A stretch of DNA of 64,000 nucleotides from Eutreptiella sp. 'Long Island Sound 2002' (GCA_964036045.1 OZ038391.1:42605621-42669620); one strand, 5' to 3'. Positions 1 to 11,735 are shown, numbered from the stretch's first letter. The notes: generated by a model from the letters alone, not told the origin. Numbers and translations are program-made.

Positions 1-32
1 GTGAGGAGGCGCAGCCTCACCGGGTAGTGATC

Positions 33-690
33 TTACGGGAAAACGGCTTCATTCTCCACATGAACAATGCCAATCTCTGGGGATGTGTTGCGACGGAGAA
101 AGAAATCCCGGGCTCCCACAAAACTTTGCGCACTGACCCACGTGGGCCCTTGCATGCCATGTACGAAAAGATGTAGATGCATGTCAGCTACGAACTCTAG
201 CAAAACTGGGGCAATTGCCGTGTGTACAGACACACAATCCGTCAACCATCCTGGGTTACACTGAGAATCTCCCCCCAAAAGAACCGGTTGCGAATCCGGA
301 GCGACATGGGCGCAGCCATTGGAGTTGTGGACGATACTCTTTAGCCATGCGCTTGGCCAACATGTACACGTTCACAACCTGTATCGGAGTGCCATGATAA
401 GTGACTTCGAGCACAATGGCTCTGCCTTCCGGAAAGTGGGTGAAATCTCCAATGTGTAGCTGGGAGTCACGCACCAGAAACACAACACCGGCGGACGGGG
501 AGGTGACCACCGTGTAAGTGTGCTAGTACAGAAAGTGACATGCAAAACGGTTACGTAACACACCAACCTCCTGGAGAAGAACCATTGCCGGGTATCCAAA
601 CCACTGCAACAATTGACCGAGTGCCACTACCTTTGTTTTTATCAGGTGTTCCACATTGAGGGTCACCAAGTTGAAACCGGCTAACGGGCA
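33..690 (-). pseudogene. EEP/APE endonuclease domain of LINE ORF2, frameshifted
   Basis: Three overlapping minus-strand pieces line up in order with the endonuclease/exonuclease/phosphatase fold. The first (about 690-540) has LVTLNVEHL followed by VLLQEVG, matching the usual N-x-x-G-L and LQET motifs. The second (510-256) has GVVFLVRD, EGRAIVLEV and VVNVYM, matching the central strands and the NVY motif. The third (278-33) has FGGDSQC where GGDFN is expected, then GPTWV and ARDFFLRR like the TW...R-D motif. The domain is spread over at least two frames, so it is broken. In LINEs this domain nicks target DNA to prime reverse transcription. Confidence 0.6.
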
Positions 691-999
691 CTTGGGGGCC
701 ATGCTCTTAGCCGCTAGACCCAGTTCCAATTCAAGCAAGGAGGGTAGCGTTGTCTGCAATTTACGGAGGGACCCGCTAACTGGATTCTGTACCTTGCGTA
801 GGAGGCGCCCAAGAGTCGTCAGGAGGAGGGTGAAGAACCCTGTAGTGACGGGTGCAAAACTGAGCCGTGCACGTGCAAAAAATTTGGGGGAAAGTAGTAC
901 ACACAATTGGACTCTAACGGAAAAACACGCTATCCCGCAGAATGATGACGTAAACGTGCCGTGGCTTGCCCAAATAATCGGTACACCACACAGTGAGAA

Positions 1000-3900
1000 C
1001 TCCACTGAGCTCGCACACCCGTGTAGTTGAACAAACTCCGGGCCAGGGTAACATTGACCAATGCACCCAAGATGGGTAAAAATGAAGCAAACGGTAAGGG
1101 GAGGGCTACAAAGCCTGCAAGCCTCTGATCATCTAGGACGTACCCCCACTGCCAATTGCTAGCGATAGGAGGCAATGGCAACACACGGTCGGTCGCTGGT
1201 GTCAGCGATGCCGGGGGGTCTTGGGGTTGAAAAAATTCGTCACCTACAGATGCTGTTAGCTTTGTGGGGAGCCTAAGGGGCTGGATTAAGCTGCTACGCC
1301 ACCAGTTTGCCCGTTTCCCAGCGAGGGAAGAAGACTGTGTGTGTGCGGTGAGGGGAGCGATGGGTATGTGTGGGTGGACCCGGCATAGGGCACCACCCAC
1401 AAGCTTTCATGTGGAGGGAGAGGAACCAGCCTTTGCCGATCACTGTGGGGGATTGGCTCCCCTTTCTCCATTCATCTGGGTCCCTGTAATAGCTCTTGTT
1501 GTGGCTTGTTGGGGCTGTGAGTGAACCGCCACTTCCAACTGCAGCAAGACCCTACGCAGCTCCTCCCTTACCCCTACAGGTGCAGGGTGTCCAAGGTTGT
1601 TTGTACGACTTTTGCCACTACACCCTCCAACCGCTGCTCGCAACAGAGCCCCCCTGCTCTACAGGGGCTCGGGCTTCTTGGCGGACCCCAAGGTTAGCAA
1701 AAGATACTTCTGCCCTTACATACTCATCTAGCACTGTGCATAGGTTATCATGGAAGTGAGAATGCAAGGCACCCGGCCAAAACCCTGGCACACATAGGTT
1801 GGGCCGGAGGGTCTGACACTGGCGCCTATTGCACGTTGCAACCCACAAGGAAATGAGCAGAGTCAGAATGCGCCCATCCTCCAGAACTTCTAGAGCCCGT
1901 GGACCAATTAGTCTTTTGTGCCTGCACAGCAGGGCCTTGTCTAGAGGCAGGGACAGACGTGGTATCTTGAGGGTGTGCTTTGACAAAACCGGCGACAGCT
2001 TGTGTGGACGCCGGGGTTAGGGGCAGGGAGGAACGGAGTTTCTCCCATTGATGCCGCACAGAGTCATGAGGAAAACTAGGTATGACACACCCCGCCAAAT
2101 GCATGCTGAGGTGGAAGGCTCGCACCAGACCATCTACTTGTTTGTCATTCACAATGTTCAACTACGTAAGAAACCCATTGAGCACTGGGGCGAAACATCC
2201 GGGTGGACCCCAAATCCCAGGGACTATGCAACGCTCCCGACACTCCCGACGCAATAGGGAGGCCTGCCACTTCAAGCAATTTGGTCTGAGAATCATGGTC
2301 TTGCAGATCTATAAGGTCAACAACAGGTGTTGCAGAGGGGAGCTTGCTGACTGGAGATGCCTCAAACAGAGTGATCTCGAGCAAAGACTCGAACTACGCA
2401 GAAAAAAGCTGCAAGTCGTGGAAAGGCAACAAACCCCGGGCCACCCAAGCCGTAAGCAATACCGGCAATGAGGGGAACCACAATGCATGACGCCCATCAA
2501 TGCGGGGGTAGTTCATTGAGCGAAGCTTGTCCAAAGCGGTCTGCAGGATGTCGGGAACGCGGGCGCCCTGTGGAGGAAGCTTGCGGGCAAGGGGAAGCAG
2601 GGTTTTGGCCGGCGGTTGAATGCGAGTATCCACAGCTCCTGGATCACCGTCTGTAGCGCGTTTGCGGTCCAAGGTCCGCACTAGTCTCGTGACCTGTGCT
2701 TGCAAATCATCAATTCTGGCTTGGAGGCAGGTTGTTGCATCGTCGTGCATCCGCTTTTGGTGTACCAAGCCTGGGCGTGATGATTGTAGTGCTTCTGCTG
2801 ACACCTAGAGTTTTTCACAAACTTGACGGTGGTCTTCCGTCAGGCAATGCAACTGCACGTCCTCACCCTTGGAGGTTGCCACTGCAACGGCCGCTTCAAA
2901 GTGCGACAGCACGTCTATTGGCACGGAGTCCCCATTAGCCAGCCTGTCCAATACCTCCCTGGTGGACCGAGCCGCGGATCCGGTCGCACGAGGGGTTGGA
3001 CCCTCGTCCGGAAGGAAGCCACCCAGCGTCACTTCAGGGTTGGAGCGAGGGGCGGGTGCGTCTTGGGCCCCGGGCGCAGTCCAAACCGCCAGGGAGAGCT
3101 TGAACACGCGGGGTGCGGAGGAGCTCCCGGGGGATGCACGAGGCCATAGGGTGACGCAGACCACACACTAGATGTAGTACGAGAACAGAGGCGGGCGCCC
3201 ACGGAGGCGAAACCAGGTCTAGAATTTGTCCCACCATGTCTTCTTCACAAAGTGATAGAGTGGAGGCTTCCAGGACACGCGGCGCTTGTTCAGCTTGAAC
3301 TCGCTGCACCTTGACATGGGAGGGGGACCCCGCGGGGAACCTTTGTTGGGGGGTGGCCGGCAGGTCGGCGGCCCACCATAGGATGTGCAGGTACATCTGG
3401 TGTAGAATGTCGGGTGTGATGTGTGAAGTATTGAGAGGATGAGTGGGCATGTCAATGATGACACCCCACTGTCCCAGAGCATCCTTCTTGTGCCGCTTTG
3501 CCCACGGTGCCCGAAATTGTGGCAGCAAGCGTTGAGAGATAGGGTCAAGCACCAGCTTAGAAAACTGAGTGCCCTGAAACTCCGGCATTTGATCTGGTTC
3601 GGTGGGGCTCAAAAGTGGCCAAAGACGCGTTCGGAACGAATTGCCATACATCCGCCGGAAGAAAGGGTTCCATCGCAGTAGAAGTTCATAAGTGCATCAG
3701 CGGTTTGGGCGAAAACCAGGAGCGGCAAAGATTGGGCAATGGCCACTGGGCAGTGGGTGATAATCTGCACCCCCGTAGGTCGGCGGTGATGGTCAGCAGC
3801 ACTCCATTCGTGGTCAGAGTCGCCTCTAGGTCACTAACGGCGCACAACTCGCCCTCCAACGCCAACCATCGCCATGAGTTGCAAAGATGCGTAGGGGCTT

Positions 3901-5000
3901 TGTTGGCTACTTCCCCCGGCGCCCGAATGGCCTCATGAAGGGCCGGCATAGAGACATCCGCAGTATAGTCACACAGCAGGCGAGCAGTGACTACAGGCGA
4001 GGCACCGCTAGTGCTAGTGCTACGCTCTAACAATTGCAAAAATTGGCCAGGGGTCAGTGAGAGTTGTAGGTAGTGGAGGCATGGTGGACTGCAGACAAAA
4101 GTAGAGCGGTCACGGGGATACCGTCACACAAACAGGCAGACAGGCCGTGACAAGGCATGCGGAAAATTGGGGTCCCCCATGCATAACTTCCGTCAATCCT
4201 GTACTACCCCACAAAGCCGTATGAAACAGCAAGGCCACCGCACATGGCGGAGATGTGGAAAAAGAGAGACCGTTGGGAGCGCCGGGACACACCCCAAGAC
4301 GGCCAGCTCGCAGCAATTGCCACAAATCCGGCGGGCAGTGGTGTCGGTTAGGCATATGACGCAATCCCCGGACACCGGTAGAGAGTGGTAGGGGTAGAGG
4401 CCGGCATATTTGTCGAGAAAAAGTACGGATTGAACAGCTACTGACACGCCTATCACTTAGTTCGGATTGCACGGTACTAGATGAGACCGAACTCGACGTC
4501 GGAGGAAAGAGCAGCCGATGAATGTCCTGCACCAAGTTCGCTTTACCTCGGAGGATGAAACGCTGCTGCATCGTCGCATAGTTCGATGCCGTGACACTCA
4601 CGAAAGGCTCAGGCGCCCGGTTGCCCCCGAGTTGGGCTCGCCAAAGCGCCTGTGACTAGTGGCCGCCCCACGGCTTCGGTCGGTGCTAAGCTAAACAACG
4701 GCTGCCGCCGGCCACAGAGCGCGAAGTGCGCGCACCAGCCATCCCCGGAACCTCTCGAACGAGGCCTCCGCAAACTGCTCGGGGACTGGCGGGTCCAAGT
4801 GAATCTACATTTGCTTCTCATCGACGGTGCCCAATGTGTAGCGCGGCTGGGCAAGGGCAGCCCGCCCCTGGTAGTGCTCGGCCGTGCGCCGGGCATGACG
4901 GGCTTTGCGGTGGGCCCAACCCTGTTCCAAGCGCTTCTACTTGCCAGTGGAGGCGTGCGGCGCGGTAGACGAAGCAGGAGGGTCTGGCATGACACGAAGG
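1000..5000 (-). pseudogene. LINE ORF1-like region, frame-broken, unrecognised fold
   Basis: Minus-strand open pieces at about 4.60-4.11, 4.46-4.19, 4.04-3.69, 3.65-3.03 and 2.80-2.39 kb look protein-like but share no frame. One contains CVICLTDTTARRICGNCC, a cysteine-rich stretch that could bind zinc. Another, at about 2.7 kb, has RIDDLQAQVTRLVRTLD, a short coiled-coil heptad. The position directly upstream of a LINE endonuclease is the reason to call it ORF1-like; no specific family was recognised. It could also be an unrelated decayed gene. Confidence 0.35.
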
Positions 5001-5880
5001 CTAAGCTAAGGGGGAACGTAGAACAAGAGGAAGATAGAGCCGGCTCTGGCGAGGTAGCCTCTCATGCTGCAGGGGCGCTCCCCTCCGCAGATCAGCCCCA
5101 CTCAAGTGAGGGAGGGTCGCTACATGGCAGGCGCCGAGGCCTCCAAGGGTCAAGGTGCACCTCTCGGACGAACTAAAGGGACAAGAGAGGGAAACCTGTC
5201 AGACTGTGTGACGCACACGACACGGTTGTGAGTGGATGGCTGTAACACGGACATGACATGTTCACTCGTCGACTCTATGAGTGAGATGTGGCGTGTATGC
5301 AACTGTATGAGCACGTGCGAGGCGAGAGCAATGACTTCATAGTAGTTTGGTTTGAGTGTGCTTTGCCTGTGTCTCCACGCTGCATTACGGGGGTACTCTG
5401 TCCTAGTGTATCCAGTTGTGTGTTCTCTGTGGGGTCCCGGACAGGTGCTCCCCAGGCGTGTCCTGTGGGTCAGTGGTCGTGTGTCCTTGTGCCCACGGCC
5501 TCCTGCAGTGAGCCACACCCCACAGTTAGCCTGTATATGTACCCTGTCCTACTCTGGGCTAGTAGGGAGGGGTCCCCGACGTGTTCCTCGGTCCAGGCCC
5601 ACACGCTGCTTGACGGGTGCACCCGGCTGTTGCCTGGAGGTTCCGGGGGGGGGGGGGGCTGTTGGACAGCCAGCCAACCACCCACCCACCCACCTAGTCA
5701 GCCACCAAAGCAGTACACAGGACATGAGCAAAATTTCCGAGTGGTGCTGTCAGTGGCTAAGTGACTTTTGTACTTACAACAAACCCACATAACCATGCAG
5801 GCATCATTCTCTTTCACGGAAGAATGTAGCAGAATGGGAAGAAATCTGCAGGACAAGATAGGGGACACAGGCACCCACCC
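5000..5880. other. Intergenic stretch, no gene seen
   Basis: Only overlapping shadow frames are present. The one feature is a poly-G run at about 5646-5658 followed by a short CCCA tandem at about 5679-5695. No splice-flanked exon or RNA gene was found. Confidence 0.4.
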
Positions 5881-6070
5881 CCCTGCCCACCCTCCCTAAT
5901 ACATCCCTGCCGTGAACCCATCAGCACCCATACAACAAAAAATGTCCCACCCCCACGGGTGGGGGAGGGGGGTGTTTGGACACCCACCCACCCGAATATT
6001 TCCGAAACACCCACCCACCCACGTCCGTTGGCCGAACACTCAGCACATCCCTGCCCCCTCCCCCCCCTCC
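5880..6070 (+). repeat. C/G-rich dispersed repeat, copy 1 (CACCCACCCACC family)
   Basis: This copy has the order AATGTCCCACCC, a short C-run/G-run hairpin, GGACACCCACCCACCC, then a short AT spacer and more CACCCACCCACC. The same order recurs at about 7.13-7.27 and 7.50-7.62 kb. The left flank carries CTAATACATCCCTG, also found at the ends of other elements in this window (33.6 and 49.4 kb). Confidence 0.55.
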
Positions 6071-6724
6071 TTGCGTGCGCAGTGCCCTGTCCAAACAACA
6101 GTCGAAACCCAGAAATTGGTGGGAACAACATCTTGTCATGCGAGATGCTGGCATCAAATATCTCCAATGGACCATCCAATTATCATCATGCAACTAAAAC
6201 GGCCGTGCGCCAACCACAAGCCTCTCGATACCAAATGCGGTATGAAACTGGTTGCGATGGGGCGTGCCTGACCGTGTCGATCTGAAAGACAGCGCCGTTC
6301 GGGCAGAAGTGCACAAAGTCTGTCCCGCGGCCCATCACTGTGCAGTCAGAGCGGCGCAGAATGTCAAAGTCCGACACTACCATGTCATTGGCATCGTGTG
6401 GGGCACAGATGCCACATATCGGGATACAATCGCCTCATGCCCAAATGGTCCGAGGCAATGCATGGAGTCCACAAGGATGCTTCGTTGTGCGCTGGCGTTG
6501 AAGGACACATCAGCGCTGATCCAAGCAACAGCACGTGTCACCCAAAGCCAAATGGAGGCGTGCACGCACAGGGGGGCAGCACATGGCCCATGGTCTGTAC
6601 CAGAGGAGCACTGCCCGCAGCCTCAAAACCGAGTGCCCGGACGCCCGTGCCAGGGTCCACAGACAGCGTGGAGCTGGCGTTGCCAATCGCCACTTTCAGC
6701 GTTTATGGTCGTGCGTCCATCTAC

Positions 6725-6809
6725 ACAATGCACAATACAGACGGTTGGAAGTCGCCGCCACTTGTTGCTGCGCAAAGTGAGGGATGGCGCGCTGCAGGAG
6801 CACAACCTC
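6725..6809 (-). CDS. Possible downstream exon, end uncertain
   Basis: The acceptor GTTGCAG|GAGGTTG is good and begins in phase 0, matching the exon at 6977-7137. The peptide starts EVVLLQRAIPHFAQQQ. The donor chosen (TTGT|GTAGAT) is only one of two possibilities. Other minus-strand open stretches at 6.2-6.6 kb look exon-like but conflict in frame, so they are not annotated. Confidence 0.25.
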
Positions 6810-9800
6810 CTGCAACCCAATGTTGCCATGAAGCCGTGCCTTTGAAGTCGATCGGAAAAGAGGCACAATACCACAAAAAGCATCCCTGACCGTGCCACAC
6901 TAGATCAGATCCAGCATCGCCACTTCACACAGCGCCATGTGGAGGACAACTGAACATCCGCAACGCCGTAGCCTACCTCCATATCTTTGGGGGATTGAGA
7001 CCCTGTCTGTTGTGCGGTCATTTTGCCACCACGTTTCCTTGCCTTCCGTGAAACCGTGGCCTTTTTTGCAGCAGGTTGCATCACATTCACTTGACCAGCG
7101 TTCAAATTTGACGTGTTCAGGATTTTGCTTAGCCACCCTGGGGGGGGGGGTTAATTCAGGGACCCACCCACCCAGAATTTTGGCATACCCACAGACCGAC
7201 AAATGTCCCACCCCCCCCCCCCCCGGGGGGGGGGGGTCTGACACCCACCCACCCACGTACCCAACTGAGACATGCAATACAGAAGACCAAGTTTTTCACA
7301 GAGGTGAACAACCATCATGTTTTACCGTTGCCCCCTTCGCATTTGACACAAATGACAATGCATCCTAGCCCCTTTATGGGCGTGGGGCATGCACACGTGA
7401 TATGCAATACCATGTAAACACACCATAAATAAACATGTTACATGGAACCTGCAACAGAAGAAAGAAAGAAGTGGCACTGGCTCAATAGACCCAAGGGCCC
7501 CCACAAAGTCCCAACCCACCCCGGTGGGGGGGGGGGGGGTTGGACACCCACCCACCCTGAAATTCTGTCAGACCCACCCCCCCCCCCGGGGTGGGGTAGG
7601 ACGGACACTAAGCAAAACCCTGGACGTGTTCTCCACGCAGAAGACTCATGGCACCCAAAATGGAAATTCAAAAAAATCTGCTCCATAAAGTACGTAAATA
7701 ACAACAAAAGGACGGCACCCACAACCCAAACAAACCCCCATGACCGATCGAATTTCAGCGAATGCATCATTTCCGTGTTCCCAGGGTGTTCCGTGATGCT
7801 CCGTGATTTTCCGTGATTTCACAATCCTTTGTTTCCAGGGGGTTCCGTGATTTTCCGTAAATTTCCGTGCCATGGAAATACTAGGGTCCCTGCAATGGAC
7901 CACTCATGCTCGCGGTGCCATTGCTGCAATTTTAACTTCCGTGCCCGGTCCTTCCCCGACAAACCCCCTTCAATGTCCCCCCAAGCTGAGGCTGCCGAGT
8001 GCCATTTCCTCAGCACGAAGAGTGCACTTATCTCACCAACGAATCCATCGGAACCATAACGCCCTCAGACCTGCTTGCTCTTGATGGCAATGCCTTCCCA
8101 TTGAATGGCTGCCTGCAGCTGCTCCCTCAGGGGCTGCACAGTGTACTGTGCCTCTTCGAGCGTAGTGGCGCAATGCTGGCTCTGCTGCACTGCTCCCTGA
8201 GGGGACAGGTAGCAGGAGGATGTTACCCCCCTTTACGGGCACAGATCCAATGCATTGCATACAGACAGCCGCTTGAAGGTGCAGCGCACATTATTTCGAA
8301 GCTGAGAGGCTTCATAGGGGACATGGAAATAGAGACGGGGCAGTACTGGGGTGCGGGTCCGTGTGGGATGGTGGGAATGGAGGTGAGTGAATCATGGTGT
8401 CATTGGTGCAGGTTAGACAGTGGACGTACAGCAAAGCGGCACTTTTGTGCTGGGCACCGCGGGATATCGTGCAGGTCGCCGAGTGACCTTTGGCGTTCTG
8501 CTGAGTCACAAAGCCGGACCGTGTCCGATGCATCCCCACCGCCCACCAGACGCCTTTGATTCCGCAACAAGCGGTGCAGAACACGCGTGCCCCTAGCGTC
8601 CGGCCGCCCAGGGGGCACTGGGCGGAGCTGAACCGTGCCAGCAAATACGCGTGGATCGTACCGAGTTGCAGATCAGATGCTGTTGGGCCCCACTGTGTCA
8701 CACAGTAAAAAGTGCCGGGGGTTGGCATGGCTGACAGGAGTGAAAACAGGTCAGGTACAGCGCAGGTTGTGTGAGGCGGTGAATTTAGATGTGCACACGA
8801 GTACGGGTCCAGGATTCTGCGATACATCTACGGGGTTGGCTCTGACTTGCTGACGAGGGGAAGGGGGATTCCACCCTGGTTCATCTGACCCCTGCCTGTA
8901 AGAGAGTCCTGCACCCAACTCTAAGGATCTGAGATGGAATGCCCGCTCCCCACACCAAGACCAGATTTGCAGGCCACCAACTTGGAGTTATCAGGATATG
9001 CTAAAGGCCCCCCATGGAACGCCCCCCACGGTTACCCGAAACGTCAAGAATCTTTCTGCCGCAAAAGCTGTTGCAAATTATGAAGTGGGCAGGTAAAACA
9101 CCTTCGGGGCTTGATCGAAATGAGAATTGCATGCACCCTCATTGAAACAGTATCCACTTTTTCACTCCAAACTTGGCATCAATCAAGGGCGTACATAGCA
9201 ACAACCATTTTGGTGTAACGTTTTCGTCACCCCATCCCATCTCACTGCATTTGACCCTGTATGCTTCGGTTAGGAATCTGGGAGGGGACATCTCCCCCAT
9301 ACGCAGGTTGGAGCTGCCCCGCTGTTTCCCTGACCACAGAAGGACCATGCATTGCAACGAGGACCTGAACTTCACGTAGTGAGACCATTCTATTGTTGAG
9401 CTCGAACCAATCCGTGTGCTGCTCCACAAAATCGATCAGTTTGCCAACCCCCGGGAAATTGGTGTCCCAATCCAGGGCCTTCCTAATCGCAGAGATCGAC
9501 AGGCTCGAACAGTTGTGGGCCATGATTTCTCCAGCGATTGCGTGCAGTGCACAATCTACATTGGAACCTGCAGTGGGAAAGTGGTGGGCATGGCTTGGCC
9601 ACAGTTCTGGGGCACCTTTTGAATGGCGACAGGGAGGAGTTCTGGGGGTTTGGAGGGGAAGGGAAAACTGAGGCCGGGGAGTGTGCCAACACTGCTGAGA
9701 TCCTCACGACTGGACTGAGTCTGGTTCTGAGTAATATGCAGGGCTATCACTTTCCAAATAACTCTGCAGATTCCTTTACTTGCTTTTCCCTATATTTTCT

Positions 9801-10564
9801 CACCACCTCTTCATATTGTACTCAATCCAGGGTGCTGCATCCCTTGTCACCACCAGCAGCATTTCAAGGGAGTGCATTGTCAACCTCCTGCGGTCATACT
9901 TGTTGATGCGAAACAGATGCTCCACATCACAGGACCCAGGGGGCAGGGCCAGGAGCAGGCCGCAGCATAACGTGTAAACGGGGCTACCAAGTTCGCTTGT
10001 GGATGATGGTCCAAAAGTGAATGATACCTCTCCCCCCTCCCTCCCCGAACGATTTATATTCCACCAGGTGCCGTTGTACCTTGCCCCCCCCTTGTAATCT
10101 CCCCCCCAATGTCGTGGCAGTTCCCCCCAGGGGGGGGTCACCAAGTGACAGTTACCCTCTATGGTAACAAAGGGGAAAATATGAGTCCAGCGTTGAAAAT
10201 CCTGTTATTTCCTCCAATGGATTGCAGTACGTGCACTGATGATGGTAACAGGATGGAGATATGTGATGCTGCAATGGGACCCCTTTCTGATCCGAAGCGG
10301 CTGCACACGGGTGTGTGAACTGCATGAGTGTGAAAGTGCTATGTGAAGGAAAAGGACACTTTACGATTTACCTCCAGTGGGGGCTATGGCTGGGTATCAA
10401 CACAAAAAGCACATTTTCCTGCCTATTTTAGAGGTACGGAACGCGAGCCACCGATCACTGGCAATCCATAGGTGAGAGTACAGTGATGCATTGGGGCTCA
10501 GCATGTGGGCCGAGGCTCGCCGGCAAAGAGTGTTGGTAAACAGGCCCAAGAATGGGACAAGCTG
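6725..10564 (-). CDS. Multi-exon gene of unknown function, partly resolved (possible LOTUS/OST-HTH domain)
   Basis: At least three exons fit together by splice phase on the minus strand: 10564-10438 (phase 0 to 1), 9567-9365 (1 to 0) and 8196-8071 (0 to 0). Two further likely exons lie at 7137-6977 and 6809-6725. Donors and acceptors are canonical GT/AG. The second exon contains LSISAIRKALDW, then FPGVGKLIDFVEQ and WFELNNRMVSL. That spacing and hydrophobic pattern resembles the LOTUS/OST-HTH winged helix of germ-granule RNA proteins. The third is Gln-rich and helical. The fourth is Lys/Arg-rich (KKATVSRKARKR, nuclear-signal-like). Ends of the gene and exons between 7.2 and 8.0 kb are not resolved, and the domain call rests on pattern alone. 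Confidence 0.4.
6977..7137 (-). CDS. Basic exon, acceptor supplied by a C-run repeat
   Basis: The donor ATGGAG|GTAGGC is strong. The acceptor CAG directly follows a run of ten C that belongs to the dispersed C/G-rich repeat. It is 161 nt, phase 1 to 0. The peptide has ILNTSNLNAGQVNV and a Lys/Arg cluster. A second frame in the same interval is also open (EHVKFERWSSECDATCC), so the reading frame is uncertain. Confidence 0.3.
7130..7265 (+). repeat. C/G-rich dispersed repeat, copy 2
   Basis: A G-run of 10 is followed by GGGACCCACCCACCCAG, then AAATGTCCCA, a C-run, a G-run and ACACCCACCCACCCACG. It has the same arrangement as the copies at 5.9 and 7.5 kb. The facing C and G runs could fold as a hairpin or quadruplex. 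Confidence 0.55.
7495..7625 (+). repeat. C/G-rich dispersed repeat, copy 3
   Basis: The order is CCCAACCCACCCCGGTGG, a G-run, TTGGACACCCACCCACCC, an AT spacer, CAGACCCACC, a C-run, then GGGGTGGGGTAGGACGG. It is the third member of the local family within 1.7 kb. Confidence 0.55.
8071..8196 (-). CDS. Gln-rich helical exon of the same gene
   Basis: The acceptor is CCCCTCAG|GGAGC and the donor is AAGCAG|GTCTGA. It is 126 nt, phase 0 to 0. It encodes GAVQQSQHCATTLEEAQY through PLREQLQAAIQWEGIAIKSK. Helical heptads are visible. A long open frame at 8.31-8.83 kb on the same strand may hold another exon but could not be bounded. Confidence 0.4.
9365..9567 (-). CDS. Exon with LOTUS-like helix-turn-helix pattern
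   Basis: The acceptor is CTGCAG|GTTCC and the donor is GTTCAG|GTCCTC. It is 203 nt, phase 1 to 0. The peptide contains CALHAIAGEIM, SISAIRKALDW, GVGKLIDFVEQHTDWFEL and RMVSLREVQ. Helices followed by a GxGKLxxF turn and a closing strand pair match the OST-HTH layout. Similarity to other winged-helix domains is possible. Confidence 0.45.
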
Positions 10565-11290
10565 CTGTGTCTGCACCCATCCGGGACCCTCCCCCAGTAT
10601 GCCTACATTCTGTGAATGGCATGCTTTGAATGTGCTTGCAGTTTTGGTGATGTACGGTATCCCATAGCAGACGTACTCAATGCTCATGGCTCTGATGGCA
10701 CGCATGATGAGCACTTACCTGTGCTTTTGTGGGCGCATTGTATAAATGCACCAACAAATACCTGTCTTCAGCCTGCTTCAGCACCTAGCACACTCTGCAC
10801 TTTTTGTTCTGCGGCGCGTTGCGGGTCTTGCACAAGAACCAATTCCACCACTTTCTACACTTTTCTCAACAAATACCTGTCTTCAGCGCCATAAATCTGA
10901 CAGAAACTGCCAGTCACATCATCGCGCTCGGCATGTCCTGGCACTTGTGCAGGACTGTGTCCTTAATGTACTTCAGGTCAGCGACCAGCAAATTGCAGAG
11001 TGTGTCCAAGGATGGCAAGGTCATCGTCGTCAGACCTCAGTGAAGTGAGGTTGTGAAACATAGTCACAGAGGAAAGGAGAGCAGCTGTAGAGCAGGCAAT
11101 GTGTGGAGGCACAGCACTCATCAAGCACCCCTCCGCCGGTGGCACTTGTTGGGCCTTATGTCTACTGTAGGAACGTCAGTGCTACCGCAAAAAAAGGCTT
11201 GATCACCTTCTGTACCTCTAAAATAGGCAGGAAATGGTGCTTTTTGTGTTGATTCCCACCCATTGCCCCCCACTGGAGGCAAATCATGAG
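10361..11290. repeat. 77-bp inverted repeat arms around a 0.78-kb spacer
   Basis: The segment at about 10361-10437 is repeated in inverse orientation at about 11213-11290. Shared blocks include AATCAACACAAAAAGCA-type and CCTGCCTATTTTAGAGGTAC sequences with only scattered mismatches. The left arm touches the donor of the exon at 10438-10564. This could be a foldback element or an inverted duplication; no target-site duplication was evident. Confidence 0.55.
10438..10564 (-). CDS. Exon of the unresolved 6.7-10.6 kb gene
   Basis: The acceptor is GACACAG (an in-frame alternative lies six bases upstream) and the donor is TTCC|GTACCT. It encodes a stretch beginning QLVPFLGLFTNTLCRRAS and ending HLWIASDRWLAF. 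It is 127 nt, phase 0 to 1. The split codon completes with the next exon to Arg. Confidence 0.45.
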
Positions 11291-11735
11291 GGGTCAAAAT
11301 GTAAGCAAGCGCTTGTACTAAGGCGGAGGTACACAAGAATAAGATAGGCGACGCTTGTGTGACCGTGTGCCGTTGCAGCTTATGATTAAACTTCCGCATA
11401 TATGTCCCTTTGGATAATATAATGCATCAGGGCAACACATCTTATTGTGGTGCACATATTTCCACATCATGAAGCTCTGCAGCAACAACAACCAGGTTGC
11501 GCGGTTCTGGAAGCTCAGAATCTTTAGACAGGTTGGTATCCTCTATGGCACAAATTCTGAAAATGAATGAGCCATGGCGGTGAGGCCGGAAACGGTAATT
11601 GCTGACAATGCTTTAGGCAGTGCATCAAAGCAAAGTACAAATGGAGTTGTTGTCTTCACCAGCCTTGCATTGCAGTGCAACCTGCAAAGCCACACTTCTT
11701 GTAACAGAATGGGGACTAAGTGTTAGGCAATGTTT

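Larger units (their letters stand above)
1..5000 (-). mobile_element. Decayed LINE-type retrotransposon, 5' half (ORF1-like region and start of ORF2)
   Basis: Reading the minus strand from about 5.0 kb downwards there are successive protein-like stretches in shifting frames, followed at about 0.69-0.03 kb by a recognisable AP-endonuclease domain. This order (ORF1-like, then EEP endonuclease) is that of the 5' half of an APE-type LINE. The reverse transcriptase would lie left of the window. Frames change repeatedly and stops interrupt each piece, so the copy looks dead. The outer right boundary is inferred from where protein-like sequence fades and is not precise. Confidence 0.5.

Noticed and set aside
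6252-6845. Plus-strand 197-codon frame at 6.25-6.85 kb
   Set aside because: It is opposite minus-strand exon-like sequence and has no motif. It could be chance.
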